Of a stretch of 64,000 nucleotides of DNA, positions 33,231 to 43,626 are shown in pieces (positions within the stretch are counted from its first letter, which is position 1; every line of letters begins with the position of its first letter). The position numbers and the translations under genes are program-made. The notes below the pieces were generated by a model that saw only the letters and a program-made list of their open reading frames with translations, had not been told where the DNA came from and made no database searches. The DNA lies in the NCBI RefSeq assembly GCF_003731765.1, contig NZ_MOAL01000004.1, positions 1,736,001 to 1,800,000 on the forward strand, written 5' to 3'. This DNA is from Pseudomonas chlororaphis (GTDB taxonomy: Bacteria; Pseudomonadota; Gammaproteobacteria; Pseudomonadales; Pseudomonadaceae).

Positions 33231-33252
33231 AAGCCCCGGTGGGGCGGGGCTT
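33231..33252 (-). terminator. Intrinsic terminator after paaK
   Basis: AAGCCCCG-GTGGGG-CGGGGCTT followed, on the minus strand, by a run of seven T. It is 18 bp after the paaK stop and separates the paaFGHIJK operon from the paaA promoter. Confidence 0.85.
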
Positions 33253-33270
33253 GTTGGCTTTAAGTAGGGG

Positions 33271-34590
<1,320 letters not shown>

Positions 34591-34694
34591 GACTTCACTC
34601 GAATTGTTTTTATGTTGCGACCCGCTGGCTGGCGGGCCTTGAGTGCAGATGCCAAGAATACCTGGCGGCTCCGCAGGCATTGTTTTTTTATCGG

Positions 34695-35903
34695 TTACTC
34701 AAGCCGCTCGATGATCAGGGCGATGCCCTGGCCGACGCCGATGCACATGGTGCACAGGGCGTAGCGCCCCTGGCGCGCTTCCAGTTCGTGCAGGGCGGTG
34801 GTTACCAGGCGCGCGCCGCTCATGCCCAGGGGGTGGCCCAGGGCGATGGCGCCGCCGTTGGGGTTGACCCGTGGGTCGTCATCGGCCAGCCCCAGTTCCC
34901 GCAGCACCGCCAGGCCCTGGGCCGCGAAGGCTTCGTTGAGCTCGATAACGTCCATGTCCGCCAGCTCGAGCCGGGCCAGCGCCAGCACCTTGCGAGTGGC
35001 GGGTACCGGGCCGATGCCCATGATTCGCGGTTCGACCCCGGCGCTGGCCATGGCCAGTACCCGGCCCCGGGCTTTGAGGCCGTGGCGCTGGGCCTGGGCC
35101 GGGCTGGCCAGGAGCAGGGCGCAGGCGCCGTCGTTGACCCCGGACGCATTGCCGGCCGTGACACTGCCGCCCTGGCGAAACGGCGTGCCGAGCTTTTGCA
35201 ACTGCGCCAAGGTGGTGTCGCCCCGCGGGTGTTCGTCGTGTTCCACCACCCGGTCCGGGCCTTTGCGCTGGGGCAGGTGCACCGGGACGATTTCTTCGGC
35301 CAGGCGCCCACGGGCCTGGGCTGCCGCGGCGCGCTGTTGGCTGCGCAGGGCAAAGGCGTCCTGGTCTTCCCGGGAAATATTGAACTGCTCGGCGACGTTT
35401 TCGGCGGTTTCCGGCATCGAGTCGATGCCGTATTGCCGCGCCATCAACGGGTTGACGAAGCGCCAGCCGATGGTGGTGTCGAACAGTTGCGCCTCGCGGG
35501 AGAACGCGGTCTGCGCCTTGGGCATCACCAGCGGGGCGCGGGACATGGATTCAACCCCGCCCACCAGCATCAGCCCGGCTTCACCACAGCGGATGGCCCG
35601 GGCCGCGCTGCCGATGGCGTCGAGCCCGGAGCCGCAGAGGCGGTTGAGGGTGGTGCCGGGCACGCTGACCGGCAGCCCGGCCAATAGCGCTGACATGCGG
35701 GCAACGTTGCGGTTGTCTTCGCCGGCCTGGTTGGCGCAGCCGTAGATCACATCGTCCACCTGGTTCCAGTCAACCTGGGGGTGGCGCGCCATCAGGGCCC
35801 GCAGCGGCACGGCGCCGAGGTCGTCGGCGCGCACCGCACTCAGGGCGCCGGCGTAGCGGCCGATGGGCGTGCGGATCGCATCGATGATCAATGCGTCAGT
35901 CAT
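34695..35903 (-). CDS. paaJ: PaaJ: 3-oxoadipyl-CoA / 3-oxo-5,6-didehydrosuberyl-CoA thiolase
   Basis: The 402-residue thiolase has the active cysteine in LNRLCGSGLDAIGSAAR, ELNEAFAAQ, NPNGGAIALGHPLGMSGAR and the late CMCIGVGQG cysteine. It acts twice in phenylacetate degradation, giving acetyl-CoA and finally succinyl-CoA. A perfect AGGAGG precedes the ATG at 35903, which lies inside the end of paaI. Confidence 0.94.
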   Translation of the reverse strand: MTDALIIDAIRTPIGRYAGALSAVRADDLGAVPLRALMARHPQVDWNQVDDVIYGCANQAGEDNRNVARMSALLAGLPVSVPGTTLNRLCGSGLDAIGSAARAIRCGEAGLMLVGGVESMSRAPLVMPKAQTAFSREAQLFDTTIGWRFVNPLMARQYGIDSMPETAENVAEQFNISREDQDAFALRSQQRAAAAQARGRLAEEIVPVHLPQRKGPDRVVEHDEHPRGDTTLAQLQKLGTPFRQGGSVTAGNASGVNDGACALLLASPAQAQRHGLKARGRVLAMASAGVEPRIMGIGPVPATRKVLALARLELADMDVIELNEAFAAQGLAVLRELGLADDDPRVNPNGGAIALGHPLGMSGARLVTTALHELEARQGRYALCTMCIGVGQGIALIIERLE

Positions 35904-36345
35904 GGGAAGCCTCCTGCGCCAGCACCGGGCCGCGCACTTTGTAGGATTTGCCTTGGAACAGGGCAATCAACTGCCCCTGTTGGTTTTCGATGCGAACGTG
36001 GTAGTTGCCGGTGCGGCCACTGCGGCTTTGCTCCGTGCAATCGGCGGTCAGGGTGTCCCCCAGTCGCGCCGGGGCGACGTAGTCGATGCTGCAGCCCATG
36101 GCCACGGTGGCCTCGTTGTAGCTGTTGCAGGCCAGGGCGAACGCTGAGTCGGCCAGGGCGAACAGGAATCCGCCGTGGCAGGTGCCGTGGCCCTGAAGCA
36201 TGTCGGCGCGCACGCTCATGCCCAGGCGTGCGCTGCCGGGGCCGGCCGAGAGCAGGCGCAGGCCCATGCCCTGGCTGGCGGCGTCGCGCTCGAACAGGGC
36301 CCGGGCGCATTGGCTGGCGAGGTTGATGGCGTCGGAATCAGTCAT
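35896..36345 (-). CDS. paaI: PaaI: hydroxyphenylacetyl-CoA thioesterase
   Basis: The 149-residue hot-dog thioesterase has the family motif GTCHGGFLFALADSAFALACNSY. It hydrolyses dead-end CoA esters and so rescues CoA in the pathway. GGGAGG precedes the ATG at 36345. Its ends overlap paaJ and paaH by 8 bp each. Confidence 0.94.
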   Translation of the reverse strand: MTDSDAINLASQCARALFERDAASQGMGLRLLSAGPGSARLGMSVRADMLQGHGTCHGGFLFALADSAFALACNSYNEATVAMGCSIDYVAPARLGDTLTADCTEQSRSGRTGNYHVRIENQQGQLIALFQGKSYKVRGPVLAQEASHD

Positions 36346-37855
36346 GCAGGGTCCTCCCTTCGGCCACTCGACGCCGTAGCAACAGCGAGGGGCGATAACG
36401 TTCTTCGCCATAGGCGGCCTGGAGGTTGTCCAGCACCTTGAGCAAGTAGCCCAGCCCCAGGCGGTCGGCCCAGGCCAAGGGGCCTTGGGGGTAATTGACC
36501 CCGGCACGCATCGCCAGGTCGATGTCGGCCGCCGAGGCCACGCCGTGCAGCAGGGCGTCGGCGGCTTCGTTGGCGAGCATGGCCACGGTGCGCAGCACCA
36601 CCAGTGCCGGGGTGTCGCTGAGCCGGCTGACCTTGAGGCCAGCGCGCTGCAACAGGGCCACGGCCTGATCCAGGGCGAGCGGCGTGGTGTCGGCGGAGCA
36701 ACTGATGGCGATGCGCGTGGCTTGGCGGTAATCGGCCGCCAGGTCCAGCAACACCAGGTTGCGCAGGCCGTCGTCTTGCGCCCGCTGGCTGGCCAGGCGC
36801 CCGTCGCTCAAGGCCAGCACTGCGTCGCCGACCCGCAGCAGGCCGCTGCCGTCCCGGACGATGACCTGGACCCCGGCGTCGCGCAGGCGTTGCACCAGGC
36901 CATCGAGCGCTCCCAGGTCACCCTCAATGACGCAGTGCTCGACGTCTTGCTCGCTGCTTATTTGTTGCGCGGGCGGGCGTTCGGCGCCAGGGCTGTAGTG
37001 ATAGAAGCCCTGGCCGCTCTTGCGCCCCAGGCGCCCGGCGTCCACCAGTTCCTGCTGGATCAGCGAGGGCAGGAAGCGAGTGTCGTGGTAATAGGCGTCG
37101 AACACCGAACGGGTCACGGCGTAGTTGACGTCGTGGCCGATCAGGTCAGTGAGTTCGAAGGCGCCCATGGCAAAACCGCCGGCCTCGCGCAGCAGGGCGT
37201 CCAGGGTTGGGCTATCGGCGGCACCTTCTTGCAGCAGGCGCAGGCTCTCGGCATAAAACGGCCGGGCCACGCGGTTGACGATAAAACCGGGGGTGGAACG
37301 GGTATGCACCGGCTGTTTGCCCCAGTTGCGCGCGGTGGCGTACAGGCATTCGGCCAGGGCCGGGTCGCTGGCCAGCCCGGAGACCACTTCCACTAGGGGC
37401 ATGACCGGCGCCGGGTTGAAAAAGTGCAGGCCCAGCAGCCGTTCCGGGTGTTGCAGGCCGGCGGCGAGGCGGGTGATCGACAGCGACGAGGTGTTGCTGG
37501 CCAGCAGGCAATCGCTGCGACACAGGCCTTCGAGTTGCTGGAACAGTTGCTGCTTGACCTCCAGGTTCTCGACGATGGCTTCGATGATCAGGTCGCTGTC
37601 GGCCAGGCTGTCCAGGGCTTCGGCCGGCTGCAGGCGGGCCAGGGTGGCCTGGTGCGCCTGGGCGTCGAGCTTGCCGTTCTGCACTCGCTTGGCCAATTGC
37701 TGGTCGATGCCGGCAATGGCCTGGGCGGCCGCGCCGGGACGCTTGTCCAGCAGGCACACCGCATGGCCGGCCTGGGCGGCGACTTGGGCAATGCCCGCGC
37801 CCATGGCACCGGCGCCGATCACCGCGATACGCGCGTGTTTATCCAGGGCCTGCAT
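36338..37855 (-). CDS. paaH: PaaH: 3-hydroxyadipyl-CoA dehydrogenase
   Basis: The 505-residue product has an N-terminal NAD-binding motif VIGAGAMGAGIAQ and the catalytic histidine region LLGLHFFNPAPVMPLVEVV, then duplicated C-terminal 3-hydroxyacyl-CoA dehydrogenase domains, the second with GVNYPQGPLAWAD. It oxidises 3-hydroxyadipyl-CoA. The start at 37855 leaves one base between it and paaG. Confidence 0.94.
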   Translation of the reverse strand: MQALDKHARIAVIGAGAMGAGIAQVAAQAGHAVCLLDKRPGAAAQAIAGIDQQLAKRVQNGKLDAQAHQATLARLQPAEALDSLADSDLIIEAIVENLEVKQQLFQQLEGLCRSDCLLASNTSSLSITRLAAGLQHPERLLGLHFFNPAPVMPLVEVVSGLASDPALAECLYATARNWGKQPVHTRSTPGFIVNRVARPFYAESLRLLQEGAADSPTLDALLREAGGFAMGAFELTDLIGHDVNYAVTRSVFDAYYHDTRFLPSLIQQELVDAGRLGRKSGQGFYHYSPGAERPPAQQISSEQDVEHCVIEGDLGALDGLVQRLRDAGVQVIVRDGSGLLRVGDAVLALSDGRLASQRAQDDGLRNLVLLDLAADYRQATRIAISCSADTTPLALDQAVALLQRAGLKVSRLSDTPALVVLRTVAMLANEAADALLHGVASAADIDLAMRAGVNYPQGPLAWADRLGLGYLLKVLDNLQAAYGEERYRPSLLLRRRVAEGRTLHD

Positions 37856-37856
37856 A

Positions 37857-38648
37857 TCAGCGTCCTTTAAAGGTAGGGGTGCGTTTTTCCATAAAGGCGG
37901 CGACGCCTTCGCGGTAGTCCTCGCTGCGCCCGGCCAGGCGTTGCAGGTCGCGCTCCAGTTCCAGCTGTTCATCGAAGCGGTTGTGCAGGCTGGCGTTCAG
38001 GGCACGCTTGATCAGGGCCAGGCCGTAGGTGGGCTGGGTGGCCAGGTGGCGAGCAAGCTTGAGGGCTTCATCCCGCAGTTGGGCGTCGTCCACGCATTGG
38101 TAGATCAGCCCCCAGTCCTCGGCCTGTTCCGCGCTCAAGCGGTTGCCCAACAGGGCCAGGGCCTTGGCGCGGGCCATGCCCACCAGGCGTGGCAGGGTCC
38201 AGGTGCCGCCGGAATCGGGGATCAGGCCAATCTTGCAGAACGCCTGGATAAAACTCGCGGAACGGGCCGCCAGCACCAAATCGCAGGCCAGGGGAATGTT
38301 GGCCCCGGCGCCAGCGGCCACGCCGTTCACCGCGCAGATCACCGGCAGTGGCAGGTCGCGCAGGGTGCGGATCAGCGGGTTGTAGAAGCGCTCGATGGAG
38401 TCGCCCAGGTCGGGAACGGCGCTGCCGGGGGCCACGTTGCGGTCGCTGAGGTCCTGGCCGGCACAGAAGCCCCGGCCTTCGCCGGTCAGCAGCAGCACCC
38501 GCACCTCGGGGTTGCTGCGTACCTGTTTCAGGGCTTCTTTGACCTCGCCGTGCATCTGGGTGTTGAAGCTGTTGAGTCGCTCGGGACGGTTGAGGCTGAG
38601 CAGGGCAACCCCTGCCTCGACGGAAAACAGAATGTGTTCGAAGTTCAT
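37857..38648 (-). CDS. paaG: PaaG: ring-1,2-epoxyphenylacetyl-CoA isomerase
   Basis: The 263-residue crotonase has GRGFCAGQDLSDR (the PaaG-specific aspartate-rich oxyanion loop) and CAVNGVAAGAGANIPLACDL. It isomerises the epoxide to oxepin-CoA. It is 46 bp after paaF. Confidence 0.94.
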   Translation of the reverse strand: MNFEHILFSVEAGVALLSLNRPERLNSFNTQMHGEVKEALKQVRSNPEVRVLLLTGEGRGFCAGQDLSDRNVAPGSAVPDLGDSIERFYNPLIRTLRDLPLPVICAVNGVAAGAGANIPLACDLVLAARSASFIQAFCKIGLIPDSGGTWTLPRLVGMARAKALALLGNRLSAEQAEDWGLIYQCVDDAQLRDEALKLARHLATQPTYGLALIKRALNASLHNRFDEQLELERDLQRLAGRSEDYREGVAAFMEKRTPTFKGR

Positions 38649-38694
38649 GGTCTTGGCGCTCTCTGGGCGGTCGTTCGAATGCAGGGGGGCGGGC

Positions 38695-39468
38695 TCAGCG
38701 CCCGGTGAAACTGGGGCTGCGTTTGTCCTGGAAGGCGCGAATGCCTTCGTCCCGGTCCCGGGTGCCGGCCAGCACGGTGAAGGCCTGGCGCTCGAAACGC
38801 AGGCCGCTGGCCAGGTCGGTGTCCATTGCCTTGAGCAGGGCTTCCTTGGCCAGGCGCACGGCCAGCGGGGCTTTGCCGGCGATCAACCGGGCCAGGTGCA
38901 GGGCGCGCTCAACGGTGAATTCCGGCGCGGTGATTTCACTGACCAGGCCCGCACGCAGGGCGTGGCGGGCATCGATGGCTTCGCCGGTGAGGACCATCTG
39001 CATCGCCAGGGACTTGCCCACGGCGCGCAGCAGGCGTTGGGTGCCGCCGGCGCCGGGCATGATCCCGAGGTTGATTTCCGGCTGGCCGAAACGTGCGTCT
39101 TCACCGGCGATGATGATGTCGGCGTGCATGGCCAGTTCGCAGCCGCCGCCCAGGGCAAAGCCGTTGACGGCGGCCAGCAGCGGTTTGTTGAAGGCGGTGA
39201 TGCGCTGCCAGGAGGCCTGGCGCGGGTCATTGAGGATGCCCACCAGGTCGCGCTCAGCCATCTCCTTGATATCCGCGCCGGCGGCAAAAGCCCTGGCACT
39301 GCCGGTCAGGACCACCGCGCCGGTGTCGGGGTCTTCCTGGGCCTCGCTCAAGGCGCTGGCCAGCTCCTCGAGGAGTTGGGTGGTGAGGGCATTGAGCGCC
39401 TGGGGGCGCTGCAAGGTGATCAGGCGAACGCCGCCGGGCAGGCTTTCGACGGCAAGGTGTTGAGGCAT
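38695..39468 (-). CDS. paaF: PaaF: 2,3-dehydroadipyl-CoA hydratase
   Basis: The 257-residue crotonase has SARAFAAGADIKEMA and ALGGGCELAMHADIIIAGEDARFGQPEINLGIMPGAGG-type segments with the two catalytic glutamates of enoyl-CoA hydratases. It is the first gene of the paaFGHIJK operon, with a GTGATAC box 90 bp upstream. Confidence 0.93.
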   Translation of the reverse strand: MPQHLAVESLPGGVRLITLQRPQALNALTTQLLEELASALSEAQEDPDTGAVVLTGSARAFAAGADIKEMAERDLVGILNDPRQASWQRITAFNKPLLAAVNGFALGGGCELAMHADIIIAGEDARFGQPEINLGIMPGAGGTQRLLRAVGKSLAMQMVLTGEAIDARHALRAGLVSEITAPEFTVERALHLARLIAGKAPLAVRLAKEALLKAMDTDLASGLRFERQAFTVLAGTRDRDEGIRAFQDKRSPSFTGR

Positions 39469-39557
39469 GGCGGATGCCCTCGGAGTGCACGCTCGGCCAG
39501 GGGCCGGCTCATTATTGGATCGGCTGGGTGCCGGTTTTCGCCGAGTATATCGCCAAC

Positions 39558-39564
39558 GTGATAC
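39558..39564. promoter_or_regulatory. Putative PaaX box at the paaF promoter
   Basis: GTGATAC lies in the paaF-paaY divergent region, upstream of a -10-like TATACT reading toward paaF (complement of 39544-39549), so it would overlap the promoter spacer as at paaA. The 365-bp region 39469-39833 holds no gene. Confidence 0.55.
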
Positions 39565-39723
39565 GTAAATGCAATATCAAAGTTAATTTAATGTGTCCTT
39601 TTTATCGTTGATTGGTCTGACTGACGACCTGAAAGCTGGCCGGTGTTCCGCAGATTGATCTTGGTTTCATTGAGATTGAAGCGGCTTGTCAACGGTGCTC
39701 GAATTTTTGTGTGGAATTTTCAA

Positions 39724-39730
39724 GTGATAC
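39724..39730. promoter_or_regulatory. Putative PaaX box 1 before paaY
   Basis: CAAGTGATAC at 39721-39730 carries the GTGATAC core. It is a direct repeat of the box at 39761, 37 bp apart. Confidence 0.5.
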
Positions 39731-39760
39731 CGTTTGTTGTCTTTGCTGTGGATTAATCAT

Positions 39761-39767
39761 GTGATAC
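39761..39767. promoter_or_regulatory. Putative PaaX box 2 before paaY
   Basis: GTGATAC overlaps a possible -10 (TACACA) placed 17 bases after TTTGCT, 67 bp before the paaY start. Confidence 0.5.
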
Positions 39768-39833
39768 ACAATGTGCGCTCGGCGGCATCGCTTTGTTCTG
39801 CTTCAGTTGCCGCCATCCACAAGGAGCGCATTC

Positions 39834-40427
39834 ATGACCTGTTACAGCCTCGATGGGCTGACCCCGGTGGTCGACCCCAGTGCCTATGTCCACCCTTCGG
39901 CGGTGCTGATCGGTGATGTGATCATTGGCCCTCATTGCTATGTCGGACCGCTGGCCAGCCTGCGTGGGGATTTCGGGCGGATCATCCTGGAGGAGGGCGC
40001 CAACCTGCAGGACACTTGCGTCATGCATGGCTTTCCCGAGAGCGACACGGTGGTCGAGCGCAATGGCCACATTGGCCACGGCGCGGTGCTGCATGGCTGC
40101 CGTATCGGCGCCGATGCCCTGGTGGGCATGAACGCGGTGGTGATGGACAACGCGCACATTGCCCCGCGTTCATTCGTCTCGGCGGCGGCCTTTGTCAAAG
40201 CCGGCTTCGAGTGCCCGGCCCAATCCCTGGTGATGGGCGCACCGGCCAGCGTCAAACGGGTCTTGAGTGATGAAGAGGTGGCCTGGAAACTGGCCGGCAC
40301 CCGGGAGTACCAGGCGCTGACGCTGCGTTGCTTGAACCAGATGCAGGAGTGCCAGCCCTTGAGTGCCCCGCAAGCCGACCGCCCACGGATCAGCGCCAGC
40401 ACTTTGCGCCCCAAGGGCACCTTATAA
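39834..40427 (+). CDS. paaY: PaaY: hexapeptide-repeat thioesterase of phenylacetate degradation
   Basis: The 197-residue left-handed beta-helix protein contains the gamma-carbonic-anhydrase-like segments GDVIIGPHCYVGPLASLRGDFG and NGHIGHGAVLHGC. PaaY clears inhibitory CoA thioesters such as 2-hydroxycyclohepta-1,4,6-triene-1-formyl-CoA. AAGGAG precedes the ATG at 39834, which I prefer to the earlier opening at 39771. It is followed by paaX in the same direction. Confidence 0.93.
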   Translation: MTCYSLDGLTPVVDPSAYVHPSAVLIGDVIIGPHCYVGPLASLRGDFGRIILEEGANLQDTCVMHGFPESDTVVERNGHIGHGAVLHGCRIGADALVGMNAVVMDNAHIAPRSFVSAAAFVKAGFECPAQSLVMGAPASVKRVLSDEEVAWKLAGTREYQALTLRCLNQMQECQPLSAPQADRPRISASTLRPKGTL

Positions 40428-40491
40428 GCAGCGGGGCTGGGTACGGCTTGATGAAACCCGGTATATTTCTTCCTTTTTTCTCGGTACGTCC

Positions 40492-41415
40492 ATGTCGTCC
40501 CTAGCGCCGTTGAACCTTCTTATCAAACGCTTCCAGGAGCAGACACCGATCCGCGCCAGTTCGCTGATCATCACCCTCTACGGTGATGCCATCGAACCCC
40601 ATGGCGGCACGGTCTGGCTGGGCAGCCTGATTCAGTTGCTGGAGCCCATCGGCATCAACGAACGGCTGATCCGTACCTCGATCTTCCGTTTGAGCAAAGA
40701 GGGTTGGCTGACCGCCGAGAAGGTCGGACGTCGCAGCTACTACAGCCTCACCGGCACCGGTCGGCGACGTTTCGACAAGGCCTTCAAGCGCGTCTACAAC
40801 GCCAGCGTGCCAGCCTGGGACGGTTCCTGGTGCCTGGTGATGCTCTCGCAAGTCAGCCAGGACCAGCGCAAGCAGGTGCGTGAGGAGCTGGAGTGGCAGG
40901 GCTTTGGCGCGATCTCTCCGGTGTTGCTGGCGTGCCCGCGCAGCGATCGGGCAGACGTCAACGCCACCCTGACCGATCTGGGCGTGCAGGAAGAAACCAT
41001 CGTCTTTGAAACCACCGCCCAGGATGTGCTCGGCTCCAAGGCCTTGCGCCTGCAAGTGCGCGAAAGCTGGAACATCGACGAGCTGGCCGCGCATTACAGC
41101 GAATTCATCCAGCTGTTCCGCCCGCTGTGGCAAGCCTTGCGCGAGCAGGAACACTTGCAGCCGGAGGATTGCTTCCTGGCGCGCTTGCTGCTGATTCATG
41201 AGTATCGGAAATTGCTGCTGCGGGACCCGCAGTTGCCGGACGAGTTGCTGCCCGGTGATTGGGAAGGGCGCGCGGCGCGCCAGTTGTGCCGCAACATTTA
41301 CCGCTTGATTCACGCCAAGGCCGAAGAATGGCTGGGCAGCGCCCTGGAAAATGCCGATGGCCCGTTGCCGGACGTGGGTGAGAGTTTCTACCGGCGTTTT
41401 GGCGGTTTGCGTTAA
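40492..41415 (+). CDS. paaX: PaaX: phenylacetyl-CoA-responsive repressor
   Basis: The 307-residue GntR-like repressor has the winged-helix region RASSLIITLYGDAIEPHGGTVWLG and ERLIRTSIFRLSKEGWLTAEKVGRRSYY. PaaX leaves its operators when phenylacetyl-CoA accumulates. The ATG at 40492 gives the family start MSSLAPLNLLIKRF. Likely targets are the GTGATAC boxes at paaA, paaF and paaY, so it may control its own operon. Confidence 0.95.
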   Translation: MSSLAPLNLLIKRFQEQTPIRASSLIITLYGDAIEPHGGTVWLGSLIQLLEPIGINERLIRTSIFRLSKEGWLTAEKVGRRSYYSLTGTGRRRFDKAFKRVYNASVPAWDGSWCLVMLSQVSQDQRKQVREELEWQGFGAISPVLLACPRSDRADVNATLTDLGVQEETIVFETTAQDVLGSKALRLQVRESWNIDELAAHYSEFIQLFRPLWQALREQEHLQPEDCFLARLLLIHEYRKLLLRDPQLPDELLPGDWEGRAARQLCRNIYRLIHAKAEEWLGSALENADGPLPDVGESFYRRFGGLR

Positions 41416-41512
41416 GTCGCCACTGCTGCTTGTCGCGACGAGCAACTTAGGTTGTTAAAGCCAGGGCTGTAGTAGAACTAAGGGTGCAATAACCCAGTGC
41501 TGCACCCGGCAA

Positions 41513-41540
41513 CTAAAAGTGCCCGGCACGGGCACTTTAG
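41513..41540. terminator. Hairpin between paaX and the convergent small gene
   Basis: CTAAAAGTGCCCG and CGGGCACTTTAG pair with a single bulged A, with T/A tracts on both flanks. It can end transcription from either side. Confidence 0.6.
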
Positions 41541-41585
41541 TGGCAACGGATCACCTTGCAACGAGGCGATCTTTGGATAAATAAC

Positions 41586-41852
41586 TTACTTGGGCATGGC
41601 CCAGGATTGCAGCAGGTAACCGTCCTGGCTCAGTTCGGCGCGGGCTTGTTTCAGCACGTTCTCCAACTGGGCGGGATCGCTGTAGGCGCTGCAGGAAATC
41701 TGAGTCTTGCCAATGCGGGTACTGGTCCGGTCGATAACGGTCAGGCTCAGCTCGCCATTGCCATCTTGAGGGGCCCAGGCCACACACTGGAAGGGCTGGA
41801 AGGCGCGGTCGGCGATCAAAAGTGCTTCGTTGATACGGAGCGGGGCGTTCAT
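41586..41852 (-). CDS. Conserved hypothetical protein, 88 residues
   Basis: The product starts MNAPLRINEALLIADRAFQP and looks like a compact cytoplasmic alpha/beta protein with one Cys near the start (FQCVAW) and one in the middle (QISCSAY). No signal peptide or membrane segment is visible. I do not recognise a function. It is monocistronic between paaX and the sigma-54 activator. Confidence 0.7.
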   Translation of the reverse strand: MNAPLRINEALLIADRAFQPFQCVAWAPQDGNGELSLTVIDRTSTRIGKTQISCSAYSDPAQLENVLKQARAELSQDGYLLQSWAMPK

Positions 41853-42205
41853 GGGGTCTTCTCTCTATGTGCCCAATCAGATGATGCGCCGTCGGTTGGG
41901 CAGACCGTTCGGCGGTTACTTGTACTGATGCCTGCACAGGGGGGGTAGGTCACATTGAAAAATAACTTTTTACAAACTCGACGTGAAACACTGGCATCAA
42001 GCCCCTTAGTTGAACCCTTGTCGTCAGCGGTTGTCGCGCCTGCGCGCAGGTTGCTAGTGCAATCACCAGATTCTTAGTTCCATTGGTAATTAGCGCTATA
42101 AGCAAACGATACAAGTGGGCGTCAAGTTCTTGCTAGTGTTACAGCCAGGCTCGCCAAACGACTGTTTCTAATAACTTTTCTACTATTTGGCGCCAAGGAA
42201 CAGTC
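41853..42205 (+). other. 353-bp gene-free region upstream of the VpsR-like activator
   Basis: No coding frame is credible. A weak sigma-70 candidate is TTAGTT (42074-42079) and TATAAG (42097-42102) with a 17-base spacer, about 100 bp before the activator. No sigma-54 site is seen on the plus strand here. Confidence 0.4.
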
Positions 42206-43531
42206 ATGCTCGAAGCGCCTGTGCAACGTCGCCTGCTGGTGGTCGATCCCTGTGATGACTGCCACCGTTTGTTACCGGGTTTACGCACCGTCGGCTGGAA
42301 CGTCGACAGTTGTGACCTGGAGTCTGCGCTGGACCGCTCCTGTGACATTGGGTTGTTGCGTTTACAGCCCTTTCACCTGGAACGCCCCGAGGCGGTCAAG
42401 GAGTTGATCAGCCGCAGCGGCACCGAATGGATTGCCGTGCTCAGCCCGGAAGTCCTGCGGATGCAGAAGGTTGGCGACTTCGTTTGCGAATGGTTTTTCG
42501 ATTTTCATACCTTGCCGTTCGATGTGTCCCGGGTCCAGGTGACCCTGGGCCGGGCCTTCGGCATGGCGCGTCTGCGGGGCCAGGGTTCGGTGCATGTCGA
42601 CCAGCCTGAACACGAACTGCTGGGCGACAGCCGGCCGATCCGTGACCTGCGCAAACTGCTGAGCAAGCTGGCGCCCACCGAATCGCCGGTGTTGATCCGC
42701 GGGGAAAGCGGCACCGGCAAAGAGCTGGTGGCCAGGACCCTGCATCGCCAGTCCCAGCGCCACAGCAAGCCGTTCGTGGCCATCAACTGCGGGGCGATCC
42801 CTGAACACCTGATCCAGTCCGAGCTGTTTGGCCATGAAAAAGGCGCCTTTACCGGGGCCCACCAACGCAAGGTCGGACGCATTGAAGCGGCCCACGGCGG
42901 CACGCTGTTCCTCGATGAAATCGGTGACCTGCCCCTGGAGCTGCAAGCCAACCTCCTGCGTTTCCTCCAGGAAAAACACATCGAGCGGGTTGGCGGCAGT
43001 CAGCCGATTCCGGTGGATGTGCGGGTGTTGGCGGCGACCCACGTGGATTTGGAGGCGGCCATTGGCAATGGGCGTTTCCGTGAGGACCTGTATTACCGCC
43101 TGAACGTGTTGCAGGTGGTCACCGCACCGTTGCGCGAGCGCCATGGCGACCTGGGCATGCTGGCCAACCACTTTTCCCATTTCTACAGCCAGGAAACCGG
43201 GCGCCGGCCGCGCAGTTTCAGCGAGGACGCCCTGGTTGCCATGGGCAAGCACGAATGGCCGGGTAATGTTCGTGAGCTGGCCAACCGCGTGCGCCGTGGC
43301 CTGGTGCTGGCCGAGGGGCGGCAGATCGAGGCCCGTGACCTGGGCTTGCAGGGGCAGCAGGGCAGCAGCGCGCCCATGGGCACCCTGGAAGACTACAAGC
43401 ACCGGGCCGAGCGCCAGGCCCTGTGTGACGTGCTCAACCGTCACAGCGACAACCTTAGCGTCGCCGCGCGGGTGCTTGGGGTGTCGCGCCCGACGTTCTA
43501 CCGGCTGCTGCACAAGCATCAGATTCGCTAG
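42206..43531 (+). CDS. VpsR-like sigma-54-dependent activator next to the fap operon
   Basis: The 441-residue product has a degenerate receiver-like N-terminal domain (about 1-120; LLVVDPCDDC without an obvious phospho-acceptor context), an AAA+ core with GESGTGKE, the GAFTGA loop, GTLFLDEIGDL and FREDLYYR, and a C-terminal Fis-type helix-turn-helix (NLSVAARVLGVSRPTFYRLL). This layout is that of VpsR/FleQ-class biofilm regulators, several of which sense cyclic di-GMP. AAGGAA precedes the ATG. It is convergent with fapF, and the fap operon carries a sigma-54-like promoter, so control of fap is plausible but not shown. Confidence 0.85.
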   Translation: MLEAPVQRRLLVVDPCDDCHRLLPGLRTVGWNVDSCDLESALDRSCDIGLLRLQPFHLERPEAVKELISRSGTEWIAVLSPEVLRMQKVGDFVCEWFFDFHTLPFDVSRVQVTLGRAFGMARLRGQGSVHVDQPEHELLGDSRPIRDLRKLLSKLAPTESPVLIRGESGTGKELVARTLHRQSQRHSKPFVAINCGAIPEHLIQSELFGHEKGAFTGAHQRKVGRIEAAHGGTLFLDEIGDLPLELQANLLRFLQEKHIERVGGSQPIPVDVRVLAATHVDLEAAIGNGRFREDLYYRLNVLQVVTAPLRERHGDLGMLANHFSHFYSQETGRRPRSFSEDALVAMGKHEWPGNVRELANRVRRGLVLAEGRQIEARDLGLQGQQGSSAPMGTLEDYKHRAERQALCDVLNRHSDNLSVAARVLGVSRPTFYRLLHKHQIR

Positions 43532-43544
43532 TTTCGCCCAGGCC

Positions 43545-43592
43545 AACGCACAAGGCCCGCCGCGAGGGTGATCGCGGCGGGCCTTGTGCGTT
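43545..43592. terminator. Long perfect inverted repeat between the activator and fapF
   Basis: Each arm is 21 bases (43545-43565 and 43572-43592) with no mismatch around a 6-base loop; the arms begin AACGCACAAGG and end CCTTGTGCGTT. It serves two convergent genes and is unusually long for a terminator. Confidence 0.75.
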
Positions 43593-43626
43593 GTAGCGCG
43601 AGCGTTGGAACCGTGCAGCGGCAACG

